Shown here piece by piece: positions 8,264 to 15,460 of a stretch of 64,000 bases of DNA. The stretch is from NCBI RefSeq assembly GCF_001598295.1, contig NZ_BCYR01000003.1, positions 430,151-494,150 of the forward strand. The letters run 5' to 3'. Position 1 is the stretch's first letter. Each line of letters opens with the position of its first letter. The stretch is from Klebsiella ornithinolytica NBRC 105727 = ATCC 31898 (GTDB taxonomy: Bacteria > Pseudomonadota > Gammaproteobacteria > Enterobacterales > Enterobacteriaceae). The notes beneath the pieces were generated by a model. It saw only the letters and a program-made list of their open reading frames with translations. It ran no database searches and had not been told where the DNA came from. A program made the translations under genes and the position numbers.

Positions 8264-9822
8264 TCAGTAAAGAAGCGATTAAACGTGGTTATAACCGCGG
8301 TAATTATCTTGTCGGCGTCCACACGCCACCGGGTTGGGCCGCACAAAGCCAGGCCGAGGGCTGCGGGGACGGTATGCAACGTGACCCTGTCACCGTGAGT
8401 GACAGCGTGGTAGACCAGCTGCGCAGCGTAGCCAACGAGGTGCTCACCGCCCGTCATGATGTCGTGAGCTGGACCCGCGACTGGTGGGCCGGCTCGATGA
8501 TCGCCGAGACCGATGGCAACCCGGCAACCCCCATTGCGGTTATCGTCCGCGTCTCCCGCGTCGAACAGGTTCAGGAGGTGGTCAGCATCGCCCATCGCTA
8601 CCATCTGCCGCTAACGGTTTCCGCCGGACGCAGCAACGTCACCGGCGCCGCGTTGCCGGTACGCGGCGGCATTGTGCTCGACGTTTGTGATCTCAACCAG
8701 CTGCTGAGCTTTGACCCGGACAGCCAGATTGTAGAGGTAGAAGCCGGGATGTTTGGCGATATCTTCGAGCAAACCATTCAGCAGGAGTACGGCATGACGA
8801 TGGGCCACTGGCCCTCTTCGTTTGGCATCAGCACGGTGGGCGGCTGGGTCGCCTGTCGCGGCGCCGGTCAACTGTCGACCCGCTACGGGAAAATTGAGGA
8901 TATGGTATACGGCATGGATGTGGTGCTGGCTGACGGGCGCTTAATTACCGTCGGCGGTGCGCCGCGCAGCGCCACCGGACCGGACATTCAGCAGCTGTTT
9001 ATCGGCTCTGAAGGTACGCTGGGCGTCATTGTGCGCGTACGCCTGAAACTGCATCGCCTGCCGGAGTATGGTCGCGCCATCGCCTGGGGTTTCGCCAGCT
9101 TTGCCGACGGCCTCGAAGCCTGCCGACAGATCCTCCAGCATGGCGCAACCCCCGCCGCCCTGCGGCTGTACGATAATCTCGAAAGCGGCGTGCAGTTCTC
9201 CTTACCGGAGACCAACGTTCTGTTGATTGCCGATGAGGGTGAAAAGGAGCTGGTGGACGCGGTGTTGGCCATCTCGGCGCGCGTCTGTGAGCAATGCCAG
9301 GGACAGCCGCTGGAGAGCGATCCGATATTTGAGCGTTGGCTGGATACCCGCTATCTCACCGGGAAGAGCGCCGAAGGCTTTGCCCGCAGCCCAGGCCTGG
9401 TGGCCGATACCCTGGAGATGGTTGGCCGCTGGCGCGATCTGGCCGCTATCTATGAGGAGGTCGTCGCCGCCATTAACGCCGTCCCGGGTACCCTCGCCGG
9501 CTCCGCCCATCAGTCTCACGCCTACGTCGATGGCGCCTGTCTCTACTTTTCGCTGCGCGGAGATGTCGCCGTTAAGGAGCGAGCGGCCTGGTATCGCGCT
9601 GCCTGGGATGCGGCAAACGCGGTGCTGATTCGCCACAACGCGTCTCTCAGCCATCATCATGGAGTAGGTTTATTGCGTTCGCCTTATATGCAGGCCGCCT
9701 TAGGTGAAACCCTGAAGGTGATGGCGGAGATCAAAGCCGCACTCGATCCACACCGTATTCTCAATCCGGGGAAACTGGGGTTGAGCGATGAATACGTTTC
9801 GCGCCCGGCAGGTCAACAATGA
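8260..9822 (+). CDS. AGPS-like FAD-linked enzyme (alkyl-dihydroxyacetone-phosphate synthase family)
   Basis: 520 residues of the VAO/PCMH flavoprotein fold: an FAD-binding domain in the first 250 residues with SAGRSNVTGAALP, and the segment STVGGWVACRGAG near residue 190. A cap/C-terminal domain contains SHHHGVG near residue 464. The STVGGW segment and the triple histidine correspond to conserved elements of eukaryotic alkyl-DHAP synthase, where the histidines are catalytic. D-lactate and glycolate oxidases share the fold but lack this combination. It may make or break an ether-type bond at DHAP; the direction and substrate are inference. Overlaps both neighbours by 4 bases. Confidence 0.75.
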   Translation: MISKEAIKRGYNRGNYLVGVHTPPGWAAQSQAEGCGDGMQRDPVTVSDSVVDQLRSVANEVLTARHDVVSWTRDWWAGSMIAETDGNPATPIAVIVRVSRVEQVQEVVSIAHRYHLPLTVSAGRSNVTGAALPVRGGIVLDVCDLNQLLSFDPDSQIVEVEAGMFGDIFEQTIQQEYGMTMGHWPSSFGISTVGGWVACRGAGQLSTRYGKIEDMVYGMDVVLADGRLITVGGAPRSATGPDIQQLFIGSEGTLGVIVRVRLKLHRLPEYGRAIAWGFASFADGLEACRQILQHGATPAALRLYDNLESGVQFSLPETNVLLIADEGEKELVDAVLAISARVCEQCQGQPLESDPIFERWLDTRYLTGKSAEGFARSPGLVADTLEMVGRWRDLAAIYEEVVAAINAVPGTLAGSAHQSHAYVDGACLYFSLRGDVAVKERAAWYRAAWDAANAVLIRHNASLSHHHGVGLLRSPYMQAALGETLKVMAEIKAALDPHRILNPGKLGLSDEYVSRPAGQQ

Positions 9823-10397
9823 TCAAAAACCTCGGCACGCAGCTGGCGTGCCACCCGATGATTATGGCGATCTACGGCATCGACCAGTTAAAAGTGGCGC
9901 TCACCAGCCGGGCGCAGGTCTGCATTATTGCCAATATCGATCTGATTAAACTTCAGCCGGTGATTACCCTGCTGGCGAAGGCAGACAAGTATGTGATCGT
10001 CAATATCGACAGCTGCAACGGCCTGTCGCAGGATAAAGGCGGGATCGACTATATTGCCGAAACCGGCGCCATGGGGCTGCTCTCCACGCGTCTGCAGACC
10101 GTGCAGCGGGCCAAAAAAAGCGGGCTGGTGACGATGCAAAAGATCTTTGTCACCGACCGTTCGACCTGGCTGCGCAGTCTGCATGCGCTGGAGCAGAGCG
10201 AGCCCGATTATGTGCAGCTGATGCCGGCCCCGATGCTCGCCATGCTGCCGCAGGCCGATCGCCAGCGCCTGCCGCCAATTGTCGCATCCGGATTTGTCAG
10301 TAACGAAGCGCAAATCCGCGCGGCGCTTGCCAGCGGCGCGACGGCAGTCTCCAGCAGCGACAGTGCGCTGTGGAATCTGCCCCTTTCATCGCAATAA
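9819..10397 (+). CDS. GlpP-like glycerol-3-phosphate-responsive antiterminator
   Basis: 192 residues along the full length of the GlpP family, with features such as VNIDSCNGLSQDKGGIDYI, GLLSTR, MQKIFVTD and the C-terminal GATAVSSSDSALW. In Bacillus, GlpP binds glycerol 3-phosphate and the leader of glpD mRNA to prevent termination and stabilise the message. GlpP is uncommon in enterobacteria. Its place inside an operon with a structured leader suggests autoregulation by a phosphorylated intermediate. Overlaps the upstream stop by 4 bases. Confidence 0.8.
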   Translation: MIKNLGTQLACHPMIMAIYGIDQLKVALTSRAQVCIIANIDLIKLQPVITLLAKADKYVIVNIDSCNGLSQDKGGIDYIAETGAMGLLSTRLQTVQRAKKSGLVTMQKIFVTDRSTWLRSLHALEQSEPDYVQLMPAPMLAMLPQADRQRLPPIVASGFVSNEAQIRAALASGATAVSSSDSALWNLPLSSQ

Positions 10398-10410
10398 CGC
10401 GGAGCTCTCT

Positions 10411-10725
10411 ATGGGAAATCAGCAGCTACAGGTCATCGCCCACTACTACACGCGTCCGGATGAGGTTGAGAACGTGGCAACCGCATTGCACGCCCTCGCC
10501 GCAGCCACCCGTCAGGAGACGGACAATCTCTCCTATGCCTTCTTTCAGTCCCTGGAAGATCGTCGCCACTTTGTGATCCTCGAGCGCTATCGTCACGCAG
10601 GTGGGCTCGATGCGCACCGGGCAACCCCGCATTTTCAGCACCTGGGCCTCGAAGTGATTGCCCCGTTGCTGGATAAAAAAGAGGTGCAGAGCTTTTTAAT
10701 TCCGCAGACGGACAACGACAGATAA
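10411..10725 (+). CDS. Antibiotic-biosynthesis monooxygenase (ABM) family protein, YgiN-like
   Basis: 104 residues from ATG 10411 with GGAG 8 bases upstream. The pattern is that of small ferredoxin-fold ABM proteins (QVIAHYYTRPDEV... start, DAHRATPHFQ near residue 70). Such dimers oxidise quinols or other activated substrates without a cofactor. Its role in the operon is unclear; it could protect against or process a reactive aldehyde or quinol. It sits 13 bases after the GlpP-like gene and 9 before the alcohol dehydrogenase. Confidence 0.75.
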   Translation: MGNQQLQVIAHYYTRPDEVENVATALHALAAATRQETDNLSYAFFQSLEDRRHFVILERYRHAGGLDAHRATPHFQHLGLEVIAPLLDKKEVQSFLIPQTDNDR

Positions 10726-10734
10726 GGAGTCAGT

Positions 10735-11901
10735 ATGCCCCCATCAGGAAAGGCCTTCACCTTCACCACCGTCGGGACCGTACTCGTCGAATGGCAAGGC
10801 GCGGCACGGCTGGGCGATATCGTCCGGCGCTACTTTCAGGCCCGGCGAATCTTACTGGTCACCGATCCCGGGCTGGTGAGCGCCGGCGTGCTGGCACCGG
10901 TGGAAGACGCCTTGTGCCGCAGCGGCTATACGCTAACCCGATTCGACCGGGTCGTCGCCGACCCGCCCGCCGATTTGGCCGTGCGCGCGGCGGAACAGGC
11001 CCGTGAGGCACGCTGCGATATGGTCATTGGGATCGGCGGCGGCTCCTCGCTGGATGTGGCGAAAATGGCCGCCGTGCTCGCGCCGTCGCAGCAGCCGCTC
11101 GACGCGATGTACGGCATGGATAAGGTCGAAGGGACGCGTCTGCCGCTGATGCAAATCCCGACGACCGCCGGAACCGGCTCCGAAGTAACCAACATCGCGA
11201 TTCTCACCACCGGTGAAAACAGCAAAATGGGCGTGGTGGCCCCGCAGCTGTATTGCGATGTGGTGCTGCTGGATGCCCACCTGACGCTCGGTTTGCCTCC
11301 GGTGCATACCGCGGCTGCCGCAATTGACGCCATGGTCCATGCTATCGAAGCCTACACCAGCGCCCATCAAAAAAATCCGCTATCGGATGCGCTGGCCCGC
11401 GAAGCGCTGCGGTTGATGACTCGTCATCTGCTCAACGCCTGTCGCCACGGGCAAGATCGCGAGGCGCGCGAGGGAGTGCTGCTCGGGGCGATGCTGGCCG
11501 GTCAGGCCTTTGCCAACGCGCCGGTGGCGGCCGTTCATGCGCTCGCTTACCCACTCGGCGGGCGCTATCACGTGCCCCACGGTCTCTCAAACGCCCTGAT
11601 GCTGATCCCCGTTTTGCATTTCAATGCCCCCGTGGCGGGGGCGCTGTATGCAGAACTTGCGGCGGCTATCGGGCTGCAGACCTGCGGCGATGTGCAACGG
11701 GATAGCGCGGCATTCATCGCCGAAATGACCCGTCTTATCGTTGCCAGCGGCGCACCGCAGCGCTTGCGAGATGTCGGGGTAGATCAAGCTCAACTGCCGC
11801 TGCTCGCCCGGGATGCCATGCAGCAAACCCGGCTGTTGGTGAATAACCCGGTGACGGTCAACGAGGAGGATGCGCTGCGGCTTTATCAACAGGCCTTTTA
11901 A
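10735..11901 (+). CDS. Iron-containing alcohol dehydrogenase
   Basis: 388 residues, family length. The NAD-binding GGGSSLDVAKM is near residue 100 and the PTTAGTGSEVT signature near residue 140. Metal-ligand histidines are present in the C-terminal half (for example AVHALAYPLGGRYHVPHG). It interconverts an alcohol and an aldehyde or ketone with NAD(H). As the last gene of the operon, followed directly by a terminator, it may handle the alcohol or aldehyde released by the AGPS-like enzyme. The 5-base gap after GGAG supports ATG 10735. Confidence 0.87.
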   Translation: MPPSGKAFTFTTVGTVLVEWQGAARLGDIVRRYFQARRILLVTDPGLVSAGVLAPVEDALCRSGYTLTRFDRVVADPPADLAVRAAEQAREARCDMVIGIGGGSSLDVAKMAAVLAPSQQPLDAMYGMDKVEGTRLPLMQIPTTAGTGSEVTNIAILTTGENSKMGVVAPQLYCDVVLLDAHLTLGLPPVHTAAAAIDAMVHAIEAYTSAHQKNPLSDALAREALRLMTRHLLNACRHGQDREAREGVLLGAMLAGQAFANAPVAAVHALAYPLGGRYHVPHGLSNALMLIPVLHFNAPVAGALYAELAAAIGLQTCGDVQRDSAAFIAEMTRLIVASGAPQRLRDVGVDQAQLPLLARDAMQQTRLLVNNPVTVNEEDALRLYQQAF

Positions 11902-11909
11902 GGCTTTTC

Positions 11910-11949
11910 GCGCCGCGGATTTGCCCATGCGCAACGCGGCGCGCTTTTA
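11910..11949 (+). terminator. Terminator of the substituted-glycerol operon
   Basis: GCGCCGCG (11910-11917) pairs with CGCGGCGC (11935-11942), 8 bp, followed by GCTTTTAT. It sits 9 bases after the alcohol dehydrogenase stop. Confidence 0.75.
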
Positions 11950-12039
11950 TCTCCTGCCTGCGGGCCGACCGGCCGCAGAAACAAGCCGCTCGGGGATCAT
12001 CATCAGCGCGTCGACAGGCTGGCTCCCGCGATAAAAGCC

Positions 12040-12061
12040 ATAACAGTCAGGCAACTGTTAT
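12040..12061. promoter_or_regulatory. Perfect dyad upstream of cioA (candidate operator)
   Basis: ATAACAGT (12040-12047) and ACTGTTAT (12054-12061) form an 8-bp perfect inverted repeat with a 6-base spacer. The same octamer ACTGTTAT followed by AG, together with AAAAAATAGCC, recurs upstream of the MFS operon near 3288-3318, so a shared regulator is possible. The regulator is not identifiable. Confidence 0.35.
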
Positions 12062-12146
12062 CACAAAAAATAGCCTTTCTGCCTCTGCAACCCGAAACTC
12101 TCGCCGCCTAGAATTGCGCTGAATCAATTTTCTTGCGGAGTTCTGC

Positions 12147-13544
12147 ATGTTCGGTCTTGATGCATTCCACCTGGCGCGAATTCAATTCGCCTTTACCGTC
12201 TCATTTCACATTATCTTTCCTGCCATTACCATCGGCCTGGCCAGCTATCTGGCGGTACTGGAAGGGTTGTGGCTGAAGACAAAAAATCCTGTCTGGCGCT
12301 CGCTTTACCACTTCTGGTCAAAGATTTTCGCCGTTAACTTCGGCATGGGCGTCGTCTCCGGTCTGGTGATGGCCTACCAGTTCGGCACAAACTGGAGCGG
12401 TTTTTCCGAGTTTGCCGGCAGTATTACCGGCCCGCTGCTGACTTATGAAGTCCTGACCGCCTTCTTCCTTGAGGCGGGGTTCCTTGGGGTCATGCTCTTT
12501 GGCTGGAACCGCGTCGGTCCCGGCATGCACTTTTTCGCCACCTGTATGGTCGCGCTGGGGACCATCATCTCGACCTTCTGGATCCTCGCCTCCAACAGCT
12601 GGATGCAGACGCCGCAGGGGTTCGAAATCGTTAACGGCCAGGTGGTTCCCGTCGACTGGTTCGCGGTTATCTTCAACCCGTCGTTCCCGTATCGTCTGCT
12701 TCATATGACGGTGGCGGCTTTTCTCAGCAGCGCGCTGTTCGTCGGGGCCTCGGCAGCGTGGCATCTGCTGCGCGGTCACAACACGCCGGCGATTCGCGCC
12801 ATGTTTTCAATGGCACTGTGGATGACGCTTATCGTTGCCCCCATCCAGGCGATGATTGGCGATATGCACGGCCTGAACACCCTGAAACATCAGCCGGCAA
12901 AAATTGCCGCCATCGAGGGACACTGGGAAAACCGGCCGGGGGAACCGACGCCCCTGCTGCTGTTCGGCTGGCCGGATATGGCGCAGGAGCGCACCCGCTA
13001 CGGACTTGAAATCCCGGCACTCGGTAGCCTGATCCTGACGCATAGTCTGGACAAACAGGTGCCCGCCCTGAAAGAGTTCGCGCCGCAAGACCGCCCCAAC
13101 TCGACCATTGTCTTCTGGTCATTTCGCCTGATGGCCGGACTCGGCATGCTGATGATCCTGCTTGGGGCGCTGGCGCTGTGGCTGCGCTACCGCCAGCGTC
13201 TGTATCAGTCGAAGCCCTTCCTGCGCTTTGCCCTGTGGATGGGCCCTTCCGGGCTGATTGCCATTCTCGCAGGCTGGGTCACCACCGAAGTCGGCCGTCA
13301 GCCCTGGGTGGTGTATGGCGTACAGCGCACTGCTGATGCCGTCTCCGCCCATGGCGACCTGCATATGACTCTCAGTCTGCTGACCTTTTTCGTCGTCTAT
13401 AGCTCGGTATTTGGCGTCGGCTACAGCTATATGCTGCGCCTGATCCGCAAAGGCCCGCAGACCTTCAATCCACCGCTCTCCGGTACCCCGGCCCGCCCGC
13501 TCTCCGCGGCAACGGAAGGTTTTCAGCATAAGGAGTCCCGCTAA
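12147..13544 (+). CDS. cioA: Cytochrome bd-type quinol oxidase subunit I, CioA/AppC-like
   Basis: 465 residues, shorter than CydA (about 520) because the Q-loop is short, as in cyanide-insensitive oxidases. The haem-ligand histidines appear in SFHIIFP (residue 21) and LLHMTVAA (about 188). The protein spans the inner membrane, oxidises quinol and reduces oxygen to water. It is the first gene of a three-gene cluster and overlaps cioB by 1 base. Oxidases of this type tolerate cyanide and nitrosative or sulfide stress. The separate cydAB operon should lie elsewhere. Confidence 0.9.
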   Translation: MFGLDAFHLARIQFAFTVSFHIIFPAITIGLASYLAVLEGLWLKTKNPVWRSLYHFWSKIFAVNFGMGVVSGLVMAYQFGTNWSGFSEFAGSITGPLLTYEVLTAFFLEAGFLGVMLFGWNRVGPGMHFFATCMVALGTIISTFWILASNSWMQTPQGFEIVNGQVVPVDWFAVIFNPSFPYRLLHMTVAAFLSSALFVGASAAWHLLRGHNTPAIRAMFSMALWMTLIVAPIQAMIGDMHGLNTLKHQPAKIAAIEGHWENRPGEPTPLLLFGWPDMAQERTRYGLEIPALGSLILTHSLDKQVPALKEFAPQDRPNSTIVFWSFRLMAGLGMLMILLGALALWLRYRQRLYQSKPFLRFALWMGPSGLIAILAGWVTTEVGRQPWVVYGVQRTADAVSAHGDLHMTLSLLTFFVVYSSVFGVGYSYMLRLIRKGPQTFNPPLSGTPARPLSAATEGFQHKESR

Positions 13545-14554
13545 TGGGGATCGATCTTTCAGTTATCTGGTTCGTCATTATCGTCTTCGCCACCCTGATG
13601 TACATCGTGATGGATGGCTTCGATTTAGGGATCGGCATTTTGTTCTCGGCCACCCGCGATGCTGAAGACCGCGACGTCATGGTGAACAGCGTAGCGCCGG
13701 TCTGGGACGGCAACGAAACCTGGCTGGTGCTTGGCGGCGCCGGGCTGTTCGGCGCGTTTCCCCTCGCCTACGCGGTGATTATCGATGCGCTGGCGATCCC
13801 GCTGACGTTAATGCTAATCGGCCTGATTTTTCGCGGCGTGGCGTTTGAGTTTCGCTTCCAGGCAACGCCGTCACACCGCCCGTTCTGGGATCGCGCATTT
13901 CTCGGCGGCTCGCTGCTGGCCACCTTTTCTCAGGGCGTGGTTGTCGGGGCGGTCATCAATGGCTTTTCGGTAAGCGGTCGCGCGTTCAGCGGCGGAATGC
14001 TCGACTGGCTGACGCCGTTCACCCTGTTCTGCGGTCTGGGATTGACCATTGCCTATGCGCTGCTGGGCGCCACCTGGCTGGTCATGAGAAGCGAAAATCC
14101 GCTGCAGGACAAAATGCGCCATACCTCGCGAACGCTGCTACTGGCGCTGCTGATCGCCATCGCCGTCATTAGCCTGTGGACACCGCTGGCGCAGCCGGCC
14201 ATTGCCGCCCGTTGGTTCACGCTGCCGAACCTCTTTTTCCTGCTGCCGGTTCCCCTGCTGGTTGTGGCGCTCGGCGCCTGGCTGTGGCGGGATCTGCGCA
14301 ACCCTGATCGCCATGCGCTGCCCTTTATTCTGACGCTGGGGCTGGTGTTTCTCGGCTTCAGCGGTCTGGGGATCAGTATCTGGCCGCATATTATCCCGCC
14401 GGGCATTACGCTGTGGCAGGCCGCCGCGCCGCCGCAGAGCCAGGGTTTCATGCTGGTAGGCGCCCTGCTGATTATTCCGGTGATCCTCGGCTATACCTTC
14501 TGGAGCTATTACGTGTTTCGCGGCAAAGTCCAACATGGCGAGGGGTATCATTGA
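13544..14554 (+). CDS. cioB: Cytochrome bd-type quinol oxidase subunit II, CioB/CydB-like
   Basis: 336 residues, multi-pass membrane protein. The N-terminal DGFDLGIG motif near residue 26 is the CydB signature. It forms the heterodimer with subunit I; subunit II binds no haem. The start overlaps the cioA stop and its own stop overlaps the next ATG (TGATG), so the three genes are coupled. Confidence 0.9.
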   Translation: MGIDLSVIWFVIIVFATLMYIVMDGFDLGIGILFSATRDAEDRDVMVNSVAPVWDGNETWLVLGGAGLFGAFPLAYAVIIDALAIPLTLMLIGLIFRGVAFEFRFQATPSHRPFWDRAFLGGSLLATFSQGVVVGAVINGFSVSGRAFSGGMLDWLTPFTLFCGLGLTIAYALLGATWLVMRSENPLQDKMRHTSRTLLLALLIAIAVISLWTPLAQPAIAARWFTLPNLFFLLPVPLLVVALGAWLWRDLRNPDRHALPFILTLGLVFLGFSGLGISIWPHIIPPGITLWQAAAPPQSQGFMLVGALLIIPVILGYTFWSYYVFRGKVQHGEGYH

Positions 14555-14679
14555 TGAATCAGTCACGACTGAAGCAACTATTATGGATGGTCGCGCTGTG
14601 GGGCACCAGCGTGCTGGCGCTGGGGGCAGTCAGTATGCTCTTTCGTTTTTTAATGACCGCGGCCGGGCTGAAAGTTTAA
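14554..14679 (+). CDS. DUF2474 small membrane subunit of the bd-type oxidase
   Basis: 41 residues, one transmembrane helix (about residues 10-35). The start codon overlaps the cioB stop. DUF2474 proteins occur directly after cioAB-type genes and take the place of CydX, which stabilises the oxidase. Too short to be recognised by length-filtered gene callers, but position and composition are diagnostic. Confidence 0.8.
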   Translation: MNQSRLKQLLWMVALWGTSVLALGAVSMLFRFLMTAAGLKV

Positions 14680-14779
14680 TCCCCGGCGCTGCGGATTACG
14701 CTGATTAGCAAGAACTCCATTGTCTCTCCATTTTTATTTGCTGAAATCTCAAGGCACATAAAAAATATAGGATGTAGTA

Positions 14780-15058
14780 ATGAAAAAGAGTGTCTTGTTA
14801 TCCGCAGCGATGTCGTTTGCGCTCTCTTCCCTGGCGTTTGCCGCCGATAATCCCCCGCCGCCTCCGGGGAAAGCGGTCGCAGGCCAGCAGCATAACGGCC
14901 ACGATAAGAACCGGCAGCAGCACAGCGGTAAACGGCCAGCACAGGGCGCATCGCATAACGGCAAACAGCCGCCGAAAGGCAAGCCGTCCGCGCAGGGCAA
15001 CAAACAGCCGTCGAAAGACGGCCAGCACAACGGCAATCCATTGCCGCCGAAAAAATAA
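14780..15058 (+). CDS. Small secreted His/Pro/Gln-rich protein
   Basis: 92 residues with a clear signal peptide (MKKSVLLSAAMSFALSSLAF, cleavage after AFA near residue 21). The mature part is low-complexity and basic, rich in His-Asn-Gly, Gln and Pro-Pro-Lys, with no fold visible. Histidine richness could bind metals, but that is a guess. It has its own strong terminator at 15069-15101, so it is an independent unit. Confidence 0.7.
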   Translation: MKKSVLLSAAMSFALSSLAFAADNPPPPPGKAVAGQQHNGHDKNRQQHSGKRPAQGASHNGKQPPKGKPSAQGNKQPSKDGQHNGNPLPPKK

Positions 15059-15068
15059 TCACTCTTCG

Positions 15069-15101
15069 GCCCGACGCGTGTATCGCGCCGGGCTTTTTTT
15101 C
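15069..15101 (+). terminator. Rho-independent terminator
   Basis: GCCCGACGCG pairs with CGCGCCGGGC around a short loop and is followed by seven or more Ts. It ends the small secreted protein gene at 15058. Confidence 0.85.
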
Positions 15102-15213
15102 GCCTTTCGTCAGGAAAGGCTGACGCAGACTTTGCTCTTCTTTGATAACCCAATAATAAAGCTCAAGAAATTCAGAGCATAGTAGCCCCACTCGTCTGTC
15201 ACTGGAAATCGAT

Positions 15214-15447
15214 ATGCTCAGGAGATGCGTTTCGGCATTCGTGCTGATGTGTGCGTTATTTTCCGGCCATCTGCTGGCCCGCAAACAAGGACATGAATAC
15301 TTCCCGGTACAAAGCCTCGAACAGCAGCTGCTGCACGAGGCCGACAGTGATGAACTGCGCAGCCAGCGGGACGAGGCCGCCGCCGATCTGCGCGAACGTC
15401 ACCACTGGCAGAATGCGCGCAAACCGAAAATGCACTTCCGCCAGTAG
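15214..15447 (+). CDS. yncJ: YncJ, small secreted protein of unknown function
   Basis: 77 residues with a signal peptide (LLRRCVSAFVLMCALFSG-like core, cleavage near LLA) and the conserved ADSDELRS stretch followed by W-Q..RKP at the end. This matches E. coli YncJ as I recall it, including its position next to ydcP/rlhA. Function is unknown. The 3' end is 13 bases from the convergent rlhA stop. Confidence 0.82.
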   Translation: MLRRCVSAFVLMCALFSGHLLARKQGHEYFPVQSLEQQLLHEADSDELRSQRDEAAADLRERHHWQNARKPKMHFRQ

Positions 15448-15460
15448 CGTCTGCCGTCGA

